64,000 nucleotides of DNA, from positions 54,139-118,138 of the forward strand of contig MTMY01000032.1 of assembly GCA_002010215.1 (NCBI GenBank), written 5' to 3'. Numbering within the stretch: position 1 is the stretch's first letter; each line of letters starts with the position of its first letter. Shown piece by piece: positions 26,993 to 35,436 of this stretch. The notes under the pieces were generated by a model. The model was not told the DNA's origin, ran no database searches, and worked only from the letters and a program-made list of their open reading frames with translations. The DNA comes from Archaeoglobus sp. JdFR-37. GTDB taxonomy: Archaea > Halobacteriota > Archaeoglobi > Archaeoglobales > Archaeoglobaceae. A program made the translations under genes and the position numbers.

Positions 26993-27787
26993 TCACCTCC
27001 TGAAAATCGACTCAAGAAACTCCCTTTCTTTCCTCAGCTCTTCTACCTTGGCTCTGTAATCCATCAGCCCATAGCCCAGATCATCAAGCTCAACGGTTAT
27101 AGCCCCTTCATATCCAGTATCTGCAATTTTTCTTAACGCTTCTTCAACCTTTTCGATCTTCTGACTTCTTCTGCAGGAAATGTGCCTCCCTGAATCGTCC
27201 CAGCCGCTCACATGAATGTTCTCTACCAGATCTATAAGTCTTAGCATGTTATGAAATTCTCCCGCCTTAAGAGCGTGGCTGATATCCAAGGTGATTCCCA
27301 GTCTGTAACGCTTTACATAGTACTCAACCTCATCAGCCCTTTTGCATAAGCTGTTAATCCTAGGCTCTGAATTCTCAAGCAATAACCTGACACCCTTCAA
27401 TCTTGCATAACGGAAACAAATGCGGATATACCTGTCGAGAGCTCTTCGATCCTCCTCCACTGGATTTCTGGCAGCACTCCTCTTCCCTGCATGAATGGTG
27501 ACAGGCACACATCCCAATTTCTGGGAGAGGGAGATAGAGTAAAGGGTTTCCCTAATTGTAAGTTCTGCAACTCTCTGATTGACACTGCAGGGGTTCAGAT
27601 CGAGAACCGGGGCATGTAACGCAGGAATGAATTCCGCATATCTATTCAGCTCTGGAACATCTTGAGTTAGCCAGAAATGAGGAGTTTCAACCCAAAATTC
27701 CACACCATCATAACCTGCCTCAATACATGCCTGAAAAATTGTGGGAATAGAGTATTCATATAGAAACATGGTGGAAAAGAGCATCAT
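26993..27787 (-). CDS. Sugar phosphate isomerase/epimerase-like TIM-barrel protein
   Basis: A 264-residue xylose-isomerase-like TIM barrel (AP endonuclease 2 superfamily). Candidate metal ligands are in DGVEFWVETP, VTIHAGK, LLLENSEP, ITLDISHAL, NIHVSGWDD and AITVELDD. The superfamily includes sugar isomerases, epimerases and nucleases; the substrate here cannot be told. It is the last gene of a minus-strand run alaS-cofE-ATP-grasp, starting 6 bases after the ATP-grasp stop, so a role in cofactor or sugar-phosphate chemistry is plausible. Several Met codons near the N-terminus leave the start uncertain by up to six residues. Confidence 0.75.
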   Translation of the reverse strand: MMLFSTMFLYEYSIPTIFQACIEAGYDGVEFWVETPHFWLTQDVPELNRYAEFIPALHAPVLDLNPCSVNQRVAELTIRETLYSISLSQKLGCVPVTIHAGKRSAARNPVEEDRRALDRYIRICFRYARLKGVRLLLENSEPRINSLCKRADEVEYYVKRYRLGITLDISHALKAGEFHNMLRLIDLVENIHVSGWDDSGRHISCRRSQKIEKVEEALRKIADTGYEGAITVELDDLGYGLMDYRAKVEELRKEREFLESIFRR

Positions 27788-27793
27788 AGAGCC

Positions 27794-28885
27794 TCACCCG
27801 GTCACACCCTGCATTCTGAGATAGGCTTCGCCTCTCCTTCTGACCTTTTCCAGAACCTCATTTTTTGACCTCCCGGATGAGAGGATGGAGACTAGCGGTT
27901 CCCCCTTCTTAACCTCCTTAACGGGTGTGATGTCAGCGAAGAATGGGCTGCCTGCCGGCACAGATTTCAATCCCACATCAAGGGGTGCAAAGAGAATTGC
28001 TCTGCATGCGTATCTTTTCGGTTTCAAAAGCTTCATTTTTCCCCCTACTTCCACTTTTTTCCCCATTTTTTTCTCCTCAACAGCATCCACATGCATCTTG
28101 AAGAGGTTAACGTCGCATGCCCACTCTATACTGTCCAGTGAGCCCTGGAATCTGGGATTTATTTCTAAGACATATGGCCTTTCTGCAAGAATAAAGTCAA
28201 TACCGACACTTCCAGTCAGATCGAAGAGTGAAACTGTTTCAACAGCCGTTCTGTAGAGTTCTTCATGTCTTGGAAATGGAGTTATGTTCCCGCAGTACTG
28301 GAAAGGTTTCGCATGAAGCCATCTCTCACCGTGTAGAATGTAATTCGCAGCAATTGGGATTGGTTCCCTCCCCACCATCAGCGAAACTGAGCATGCTATA
28401 CCCTCAACATATCTCTGCAGGATGTACCCATCCCTTAATTCACGTCCGAACTCTATCCCCTCTCCGCCTCCTCCCTTTACAGGTTTCAGAATGTACTTAC
28501 TGTACTTGCCCACCTCATTTTCCCTCTCCAGTTTACCCCTTCTCAGAATCTCAGGAAAGGGTATTCCAGCTTTCTCAAGCTTTCTGTAGAATTTTAGCTT
28601 GTTTACAATGTCTCTGGTCACCTTCGGCTCGCATCCTAGAATTTCAGCATTTATTTCAGCATCCTCCATACCTGAGGACAGAACAACAGGTGCATTGTAT
28701 TGCTGTGCAATCTCCTCCACCTGTTCTTTTCTTCCATCATCTCGAAGGAAGTAAATATCTCTACAGTAGAGCCGCAAATCGGCATCAACATGCTTTGTTA
28801 CTGCTATAACTTCAAATCCAGCTTTGAAGGCAGACTCGGCGATGTTTCTCACATTACCTCCGGCTACAACTACCACCCGTTTCAT
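27794..28885 (-). CDS. ATP-grasp carboxylate-amine ligase (possible MfnD-like)
   Basis: A 363-residue ATP-grasp enzyme that forms amide-type bonds through an acyl phosphate. It has an N-terminal preATP-grasp domain (VVVVAGGNVRNIAESAFKAGF), the ATP-binding lysine segment YSKYILKPVKGGGGEGIEF, and the metal-binding end VLEINPRFQGSLDSIEWA. It most resembles the archaeal CarB-like ATP-grasp group that includes tyramine-glutamate ligase MfnD of methanofuran synthesis. That assignment is tentative. The neighbouring cofE adds glutamate to F420, so both genes of this operon may serve glutamylated coenzymes. Confidence 0.75.
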   Translation of the reverse strand: MKRVVVVAGGNVRNIAESAFKAGFEVIAVTKHVDADLRLYCRDIYFLRDDGRKEQVEEIAQQYNAPVVLSSGMEDAEINAEILGCEPKVTRDIVNKLKFYRKLEKAGIPFPEILRRGKLERENEVGKYSKYILKPVKGGGGEGIEFGRELRDGYILQRYVEGIACSVSLMVGREPIPIAANYILHGERWLHAKPFQYCGNITPFPRHEELYRTAVETVSLFDLTGSVGIDFILAERPYVLEINPRFQGSLDSIEWACDVNLFKMHVDAVEEKKMGKKVEVGGKMKLLKPKRYACRAILFAPLDVGLKSVPAGSPFFADITPVKEVKKGEPLVSILSSGRSKNEVLEKVRRRGEAYLRMQGVTG

Positions 28886-28909
28886 TCTATTATTCGCCTC
28901 ATTCGCCTC

Positions 28910-29653
28910 TTATCTACCTCTTATCCGCCCTGCTATCACATCTTCCTCTTCAGACCTGTAAACATCTGAAATCTTGCCATTTCCCAGAACCTTAAGGCCT
29001 CGAATAACAACTGCAGGTATACCTCCTCCTCCTTCCCCCATGAGCAGATTGGCGAATGCTGCAATCTCATCGGCAATGCATTCGACTGTGACTTCCAGGG
29101 CCCTGCCATAAAGGTCTTTTTCACCCCTCCAGTCCTTCAGAACCTCCACGCCTGAAGAGCCTATGGCAAAGCCCACAACACCCTTCCTGAAAGGTCTTCC
29201 ATTTGTGTCGGTGATTATGATTCCTGTTCTCTTCCCTGTTAGTTCCAAGATCCTTTTTCTTATTTTCTCAGCGCTTTTATCTGGATTTTCGGGAAGGAGG
29301 AGAAGATAACCCTCTCTTACATTGCTGTTGTCAACGCCAGCATTAACACAGATATTCCCGCATTTTGCTCTTGTGAGAATGAAAGGTGTAGTGAAGAAAA
29401 CCTCGTCACTTTCCTCAAGAACCACCTGAACAAATTCTGGCTGTTTTCCCAGTTCTTTAGCCAGTTTTATTGCTTCTTCTGTCGGTTTAACGGCCTCAAT
29501 CTTCCTCAACCTTCCTTCAGCCTTCGAAATTACTGTGGAACAAATAGCAATGATATCTCCATCCTCAAGCTCAATAGATTCGACTATCAATCTCGCAATA
29601 TCGTCTCCCTCAGCAATTTCCGGGAGCTTAAGAGGTATTGCTTCCACTTTCAA
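28910..29653 (-). CDS. cofE: Coenzyme F420-0:L-glutamate ligase CofE
   Basis: A GTP-dependent ligase that adds gamma-linked glutamates to F420-0 to make coenzyme F420. The 247 residues are full length. Family segments are GDIIAICSTVISKAEGR near the N-terminus, CGNICVNAGVDNSNV, IIITDTNGRPFRKGVVGFAIGSSG and the C-terminal DEIAAFANLLMGEGGGGIPAVVIRG. F420 synthesis fits an F420-using euryarchaeon such as Archaeoglobales. It lies 22 bases after alaS and 24 bases before the ATP-grasp gene, all on the minus strand. Confidence 0.95.
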   Translation of the reverse strand: MKVEAIPLKLPEIAEGDDIARLIVESIELEDGDIIAICSTVISKAEGRLRKIEAVKPTEEAIKLAKELGKQPEFVQVVLEESDEVFFTTPFILTRAKCGNICVNAGVDNSNVREGYLLLLPENPDKSAEKIRKRILELTGKRTGIIITDTNGRPFRKGVVGFAIGSSGVEVLKDWRGEKDLYGRALEVTVECIADEIAAFANLLMGEGGGGIPAVVIRGLKVLGNGKISDVYRSEEEDVIAGRIRGR

Positions 29654-29675
29654 TGGTTCAACTCTCCCCCTATCT

Positions 29676-32408
29676 TCAACCCCTCACCCTCAGGAAGGTG
29701 AAAAGAATATCCATGAGGTCGTCTCTGCCGGGCTCAATCTGTCCAGCTCCCTGAGCCAGATCTTTTCTACCGCCACCGCCTCCTTTTATCAGCTTTCCTA
29801 CTTCTCTTATGAGGTCTCTCGCATCCACAGCATCGCTGCCGCTGAAGCACACCATCTTCACACCATCTTTAACGGTAATCAGGCAGCCAACATAGCCCAT
29901 CTCTGCCAGATAGCCTCCCATCTTAGCAAGGGTTTGCATGTCCTCGCCTTCAAAAATCTCCGCCACTACCCTATATCCTGCAAGCTCTTCAGCCTTCTCG
30001 CTCAGCATCTCAGCCTTAAGCTTGGCAATTTCATCCTTCAGCTTCTCTATCTCCTTCTTTTGGCTCTTCCATTCATCAAAGAATCTTGCAACTGTCTTTG
30101 GTAGCATGGCAGGCTCCACTCTGAGCAGATTGCTCGCCTCCTTCAGATATTCTTCTTCTTTCGCTATGTGATCTAAAGCAGCGTCCCCGGCAGCGAATTC
30201 AAATCTGATAACACCATCCTGAATAGACTCGGTTCTGAGTATCTTGATCAGCCCTATTTCTCCTGTTGAGCTCACATGGGTTCCGCCACATGCCTGCACA
30301 TCTTCTCCAGCTCGAACAACCCTGATATCCTTTCCAGGCGGCACTCCACCCTGATAAAGTCTGAATCCGTATTTCTTCTCAGCCTCGATTCTGTCCTCAA
30401 TCTCCCATGTAACAGGCTTGTTGGCCATAACCTCTGCATTTGCAATCTTCTCTATCTCTCTGATTTCGTCATCGCTCAGCTTTTTGAAGTGGGTGATATC
30501 GAGCCTTGCCTTATCCCATTCTTTCTTGGCTCCAGCCTGCCAGACGTGGTTGCCCAAAACTTTCCGGAGAGCATAGAGGAGGATGTGTGTTGCAGTATGA
30601 TGTCTCATGTGCCTGAACCTTCTTTCAGCATCCACAAATCCCTTTACTTTCACCCCTTTCTCAATATTCTCAACGGCACCATCCACAATATGGACCACTA
30701 CACCATCTTCTTCCAGCACATCTGTAACGGCTATCTTCCTGCCATTCAGCTCCAGATAACCAGTATCGTTATCCTGTCCTCCACTTTCGGGATAGAATGC
30801 AGTTCTATTCAGAATAACCTTGCCACCAGCCTTATCACCTTCAACCCCTAGGACCTCAGCCTCAAAGCTCAGGAGCTTGGAATCATAGTAAAGCCTTTCA
30901 GTTGGAGGGTACTCAGCTTGAAGAATTTTCCTCTTTTCTTTCCTCTCAGCCTTTGTATGGCGGGACGCAAGCTCCGCATAGAAATCTTCGGGCATTTCAA
31001 CTGCCACACCCTTCTTCTCGGCAATTTTTAATGCCAACTCAGCGGGGATGCCGTGGGAATCGTAAAACTCGATCAGATCAGACTTCTCAATCTTCCCCTT
31101 CCGCTCAATTGTTCTCTCAACCAGTCCAACTCCCCTCTCCAGTGTGACGCGATATCGGCGCTCTTCAAGCTCCAGAATCTCCTGAATTGTTTCCATGGGC
31201 ACATCAAAGCTGAAGTCCTTCAATATGTTCCTGTGGATGCTGATGATGTCGTAGAGGCCAAGAGAGAGCTCAAGCTCTTCAGTAAGCCTGAAACTACGCC
31301 TTATCATCAATCTGGCCAGATAGCCAGCTCCTGCGTTGCTTGGGACAAGTCCATCTCCGAGCATGAAAAGTATGGCTCTCGTGTGATCTGCAAGGGCATA
31401 AACCAGCTCCATTGGCTTTACAATCTTCTCCAGCTCTTCAACCCCTATCCCCAGCTTGCTGGCAACTCCTTTCCTGAGCTCCAGCAGTGCCTCGCCTCTG
31501 AGGGAGCCCATCACCCCTGCAAGCTTGGAACTTTCAGCAATGATTCTCGCCACTTCTTCATCCTTCCTGTCAACGCCAGCGTTGCTGTGATCCAGAATTG
31601 CATCCACAACCTGCCCAAAAACAGCATCGTAAAGGGTTGCAGTCCCCTGACTGGCCCAGGTAAATCGCTCAAGACCATAGCCGGTGTCAACGATGTAGTT
31701 ATCCATTTTCCTGTATCGTTCTCCCTTTATCTCTATATCCCCGTCTGGATGCACTTCGAGGTTCATAAAAACCAGAGTTGCTACCTCCAAGCCACCTACG
31801 ATAGCCTCCAGACACGGACCCGCATTCCCACCGCCAGCCCAGGGCTCCTCCTTGTAAACGATATCTTCTTTCGCCACACCAAGCTCGTTCAGTAGTTCCG
31901 TGCAGTAGGCAACTGTCTCACTCTTCCAGTAAATCTCCTCTTCAGGATTGTTGAAAGCATGGTGGGCCATCATTTCGAAAAGTGTCAAATGTCTACCCGT
32001 TCTGCCCACGCTATCCAAATCATCCATTCTGATGCATGGTTGCGAAATCGTGAGCGGATTGGCAGGTGGTGGAGCAACGCCTGAGGTTACGAAGGGTTGG
32101 AAATCTGCAATGCTGGCAATTGTGAGATAAATATCGTCTCTCCATCTAGCAACCACAGGATAACGTTCAATTCGCTCATGACCTCTTTTCTCGAAAAATG
32201 AGAGGTAGTATTCTCTCATTTCGTTAACATCCATCTTCTTCTTGAAAACAGGATCACCTATGAACGTGTAGCTGCCGCACGGAGGATCGCCGCAGACTTC
32301 CCTATCATCAGCGGTCCAGAAGTGCTTTCCGCAAGTTTTGCAGCGTTTCCTTACAAAACCGTTTTCAGGAAGATAGGTTATATCCAGATACTCCTTTTCA
32401 AGGCTCAT
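29676..32408 (-). CDS. alaS: Alanine-tRNA ligase (archaeal type)
   Basis: Alanyl-tRNA synthetase of 910 residues. The N-terminal zinc-type segment (CKTCGKHFWTADDREVCGDPPC) and the following catalytic core are those of archaeal AlaRS. The editing domain carries HHTATHILLYAL and CGGTHVSSTGEIGL, whose His and Cys residues bind zinc and clear mischarged tRNA. The C-terminal region holds a coiled coil (KKEIEKLKDEIAKLKAEMLSEK) and a glycine-rich end (GGGGGRKDLAQGAG) of the C-Ala domain. It is the first gene of the alaS-cofE-ATP-grasp-TIM barrel run. The nearest gene upstream is the unrelated RecA-like protein. Confidence 0.97.
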   Translation of the reverse strand: MSLEKEYLDITYLPENGFVRKRCKTCGKHFWTADDREVCGDPPCGSYTFIGDPVFKKKMDVNEMREYYLSFFEKRGHERIERYPVVARWRDDIYLTIASIADFQPFVTSGVAPPPANPLTISQPCIRMDDLDSVGRTGRHLTLFEMMAHHAFNNPEEEIYWKSETVAYCTELLNELGVAKEDIVYKEEPWAGGGNAGPCLEAIVGGLEVATLVFMNLEVHPDGDIEIKGERYRKMDNYIVDTGYGLERFTWASQGTATLYDAVFGQVVDAILDHSNAGVDRKDEEVARIIAESSKLAGVMGSLRGEALLELRKGVASKLGIGVEELEKIVKPMELVYALADHTRAILFMLGDGLVPSNAGAGYLARLMIRRSFRLTEELELSLGLYDIISIHRNILKDFSFDVPMETIQEILELEERRYRVTLERGVGLVERTIERKGKIEKSDLIEFYDSHGIPAELALKIAEKKGVAVEMPEDFYAELASRHTKAERKEKRKILQAEYPPTERLYYDSKLLSFEAEVLGVEGDKAGGKVILNRTAFYPESGGQDNDTGYLELNGRKIAVTDVLEEDGVVVHIVDGAVENIEKGVKVKGFVDAERRFRHMRHHTATHILLYALRKVLGNHVWQAGAKKEWDKARLDITHFKKLSDDEIREIEKIANAEVMANKPVTWEIEDRIEAEKKYGFRLYQGGVPPGKDIRVVRAGEDVQACGGTHVSSTGEIGLIKILRTESIQDGVIRFEFAAGDAALDHIAKEEEYLKEASNLLRVEPAMLPKTVARFFDEWKSQKKEIEKLKDEIAKLKAEMLSEKAEELAGYRVVAEIFEGEDMQTLAKMGGYLAEMGYVGCLITVKDGVKMVCFSGSDAVDARDLIREVGKLIKGGGGGRKDLAQGAGQIEPGRDDLMDILFTFLRVRG

Positions 32409-32447
32409 CGCTTTATCTGAATTGGGAAAAGGATATAATTTTTTTGA

Positions 32448-33116
32448 TTACACTTTGTGAAATCTGAGACTTTCGCTAAGTTTCAGGCTGTAGCAGCGGT
32501 GCCTGAGGTTTGGATCAAGAGTTTTCAGGACCTTGGCAAAATATATCTCCTCAAAAATAGAATATGCTTCTTCTGTATAGAGTTCTAAGACTATGTCAAA
32601 CATGCTCCTTATGCTGGCAAGCTCATGAGCATCCAGCATGTCCGGATTTACAGTCCCAGAATACAGAATTCTTCTGTCTGTAAGCCATGCAGAAAGCTCA
32701 TAGAATTTCTCCAGAAACCCTTCACCACCGAACCTTATAAGTGTTGAGAGGCTGAGTATTGATACAAATACCCTATCATACTGGATTGAATCAAGAATCT
32801 GCTTTAGCCCCCCTACTACTGCCACATGATCGGAATACTCCGCTCTTACTTCCATCACACCACTTTCTTCCGTTTTCCCTATCCTGACTATGTCGTAATC
32901 TGAAACCTTTATATCAGAATTGAAACTGGAGTTAACCAAATTGAACAGTTTCTGAACCTTAAAATAATCAAGATCTGTAAGAACGAAAACGTGACGGTAA
33001 TCCGGTGGAGGAATGGATATGTGAAAAAGCAACGAGAATGGAAAATCAACATGAGACTCTATTAGGATGGATTTATCTCTCAATTCATCCATAATGATTT
33101 CACACTCTGTTGACAT
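32448..33116 (-). CDS. RecA/KaiC-like protein lacking a P-loop
   Basis: A 222-residue protein of unknown function. The order of strands and helices (HVFVLTDLDYFKVQKLF, then VFVSILSLSTLIRFGGEGFLEKFYEL and MFDIVLELY) resembles the RecA/KaiC core, but the Walker A position (SHVDFPFSLLFHI) has no GxxxxGK[ST]. It therefore should not bind ATP in the usual way. A second protein of the same size and pattern is at 39652. Such degenerate RecA-like proteins are known in archaea (for example DUF257/DUF835-type), but I cannot choose a family with confidence. It stands alone on the minus strand between alaS and ahbC. Confidence 0.5.
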   Translation of the reverse strand: MSTECEIIMDELRDKSILIESHVDFPFSLLFHISIPPPDYRHVFVLTDLDYFKVQKLFNLVNSSFNSDIKVSDYDIVRIGKTEESGVMEVRAEYSDHVAVVGGLKQILDSIQYDRVFVSILSLSTLIRFGGEGFLEKFYELSAWLTDRRILYSGTVNPDMLDAHELASIRSMFDIVLELYTEEAYSIFEEIYFAKVLKTLDPNLRHRCYSLKLSESLRFHKV

Positions 33117-33212
33117 CTTGTAGCAGTGAAATAAAGAATAATTAAAATCTTTCGCTTGTTTAAATTCAGTAACTTAAATATAATCTATAAATTAGGTTTC
33201 TCTTTTTCAAAA

Positions 33213-34385
33213 TTAGACGATTCCTATCTCTTCTTTTGTAAGATAGCAACTTGGATCATCACCCCACAGGTCACCAGCCCTCAAAGCTCTCAGTCTGAAA
33301 CCTCCACAGATCTCTTTATACCTGCACCTACCACATCTCTCACCCCTTATGTACTTTGTTTTTTCCCTCAATTTTATCAGCAGTTCATCCTTCGGCTTAA
33401 GCCACATCTCACTGAATTTCTGCTCCCTGATATTCCCGACAACATAATCCCACCAGAACTGGTTGGGATGGACATTGCCAAACATATCAACATCCGCAAT
33501 CCTTTTCCCGCTATTATCTCCACCTCTGAACTTCATGAATTCAAAAGCAGTTTCTGCAAGCTTCTCATCATTCTCTTTCAGCTTCAGATAAGCGTAGATA
33601 CCGTCTGCTGGATTATCAACTGTCAGAATCTCCGTCCTGTACCCCTCATCATGAAGCTGGAGAGCTTTCTGAAAAAGCCAGTCTATGAGTTTACGCCTCT
33701 CCTGGACGGAAATATCGTCTTTGAAATCGGCCCTTCCTGAAGGAACGAGATGATATAGGCAGAATCTGGGGATGTCATTTTCGGCAAGAAGGTCAATTAC
33801 TTCCGGCACATCCTTTAAATTATACTTTGTGACAGTAAATCTGATGCCTGTCAACAGCCCCGCTTCCTTTGCATTTATCAGGCCGTCAAGCGCCCTCTGA
33901 AAAGCCCCCTTTAGACCTCTGAATCTGTCGTTGGTTTCGGGCATGCCGTCCAAACTTACCCCAACATAGGAGAATCCTGCTTCTTTCAGCTTTTCCGCAA
34001 TTTCAGGAGTTATGAGTGTGCCATTTGTTGAAAGGGAGCACCTTATCCCCTTTGAAACCGCATATTCTGCAAGTTCAAAAATATCTTTCCGCATAAGGGG
34101 TTCTCCACCACTAAATAGCAGAACAGGAACTTTCATGGAAGCGAGGTCATCAATAAAGGCTTTTGCCTCCTCAGTTGTGAGTTCGCCCTCCTTTTTACCG
34201 CCAGCGTCAGCATAGCAATGTATGCATTTAAGATTGCATCTGGATGTGACGTTCCATACAGTTACTGGTATCGCCTTTTTACTTGCCTCCACCAGCGCCT
34301 TTGGAATTCTACTTTTATCTCCACTGTAGGTGAGAAATTCAGATACGGTAGCATCTCCTGTAACCATCTTGGTAATTCCAATCAT
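33213..34385 (-). CDS. ahbC: Radical SAM enzyme AhbC (12,18-didecarboxysiroheme deacetylase)
   Basis: A radical SAM protein of the NirJ/AhbC group, which removes two acetate side chains from 12,18-didecarboxysiroheme to give Fe-coproporphyrin III in the alternative heme pathway of archaea and sulfate reducers. The SAM cluster motif is CNLKCIHCYADAGG (about residues 52-65), followed by FSGGEPLMRKDIFELAEYA. The SPASM-like C-terminus has CGRCRYKEICGGFRLRAL and a final CYLT for auxiliary clusters. FWWDYVVGNI matches the AhbC/NirJ end. 390 residues is full length. It is 25 bases after the lactate-dehydrogenase-like Fe-S gene. AhbD is not in the window. Confidence 0.85.
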   Translation of the reverse strand: MIGITKMVTGDATVSEFLTYSGDKSRIPKALVEASKKAIPVTVWNVTSRCNLKCIHCYADAGGKKEGELTTEEAKAFIDDLASMKVPVLLFSGGEPLMRKDIFELAEYAVSKGIRCSLSTNGTLITPEIAEKLKEAGFSYVGVSLDGMPETNDRFRGLKGAFQRALDGLINAKEAGLLTGIRFTVTKYNLKDVPEVIDLLAENDIPRFCLYHLVPSGRADFKDDISVQERRKLIDWLFQKALQLHDEGYRTEILTVDNPADGIYAYLKLKENDEKLAETAFEFMKFRGGDNSGKRIADVDMFGNVHPNQFWWDYVVGNIREQKFSEMWLKPKDELLIKLREKTKYIRGERCGRCRYKEICGGFRLRALRAGDLWGDDPSCYLTKEEIGIV

Positions 34386-34410
34386 TGCATTAAATTGGAG
34401 TGGTGAGTAT

Positions 34411-35436
34411 TTAATTCCTATCCCCTGTTGACGGCTTCGCCATCAACACCTTTTCAATAAGCATTGTCAGATCTAAAACTTCCACCCTTCCCGACTTTTT
34501 AAGATTCATGTAGCAAAATGGGCAGGAGGTTACAAGGATGTCTGCTCCACTCTCAACTGCTTCATCTATTCTTTTCTCTCTTACAAGCTGGTAAAGTTCT
34601 GGATATGCAGCCCTCACACCTCCTCCACCGCCACAGCACAGGCTCCTCTCGCGATTGCTCTCCATTTCTACCAAGGTTGCCATTTTGCTGAGAACTTTTC
34701 TAGGAGCATCATACACACCCATGTGCCTGCCGAGATGGCACGAATCATGATACGTCACTTTAATATCCAGTTTGCTGTTACCAGAAAGCTTCTGATCCAA
34801 AAGCTCGACTATATGCACCACTTCAACACCAAGCCCTCCGAAGAGCCTTGCATAATCCTTTTTGATTGTTCTGTAACAGCCAGGGCAGGAGGTGATGATG
34901 TATTTTGCACCGGTTCTTTCAACAGCATCCCTCAAACTTTCAAAATTTCGCCTTGCTGCCTCGCCACTTTCACCGGTCCGCAGAAGGGTGCTGCCACAGC
35001 AGTAGTTGTATTCGACGGAGTAGTCAATCTCAACATAATCAAGAATATTCAGGACGCTTTCAAAAACCTCCCCTGCTCTATAGATGGTGCTACAACCCGG
35101 ATAATATAGATACTCGCATTTTTCAGCTTCGAATCTAACAGATTCGCACCCATAAGGGTTACCGGTTTTCAGAACCTTCTGAGTTATATCTATGAGCTTT
35201 TCTGGAAGAACCCTTTCTGTCCTAAGCCTCGTTCTCTCCTTCTCAACCTCGTCAACGATTTCAAATCCAGAGGGACAGAAGATTTCACATCTCGCGCAGG
35301 TGAGGCATGTGAAGAACACATCTTTCAGATCTTCTCCTTTCAGCAGCAATCTGCCTTTGGGGCTCATATGCTCCCATAGGGTGACTTCATAAATGGGGCA
35401 GTCCTGAACGCAAGCTGAGCAGCGAACACACCTCAT
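34411..35436 (-). CDS. Fe-S subunit of a D-lactate/glycolate dehydrogenase (CCG domains)
   Basis: A 341-residue iron-sulfur protein of the GlcF/HdrD type. Two ferredoxin motifs are at the N-terminus (CVRCSACVQDCPIYE and CLTCARCEIFCPSGFE). Two CCG domains follow (YYPGCSTIY...YNYCCGS and HDSCHLGRH...RSLCCGGGGGVR), the cluster-binding units of heterodisulfide-reductase-like proteins. It would take electrons from the FAD subunit encoded just upstream, with which it overlaps by the ATGA type, and pass them to quinone or another carrier. The pair is the archaeal D-lactate dehydrogenase arrangement; glycolate or another 2-hydroxyacid is possible. Confidence 0.88.
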   Translation of the reverse strand: MRCVRCSACVQDCPIYEVTLWEHMSPKGRLLLKGEDLKDVFFTCLTCARCEIFCPSGFEIVDEVEKERTRLRTERVLPEKLIDITQKVLKTGNPYGCESVRFEAEKCEYLYYPGCSTIYRAGEVFESVLNILDYVEIDYSVEYNYCCGSTLLRTGESGEAARRNFESLRDAVERTGAKYIITSCPGCYRTIKKDYARLFGGLGVEVVHIVELLDQKLSGNSKLDIKVTYHDSCHLGRHMGVYDAPRKVLSKMATLVEMESNRERSLCCGGGGGVRAAYPELYQLVREKRIDEAVESGADILVTSCPFCYMNLKKSGRVEVLDLTMLIEKVLMAKPSTGDRN

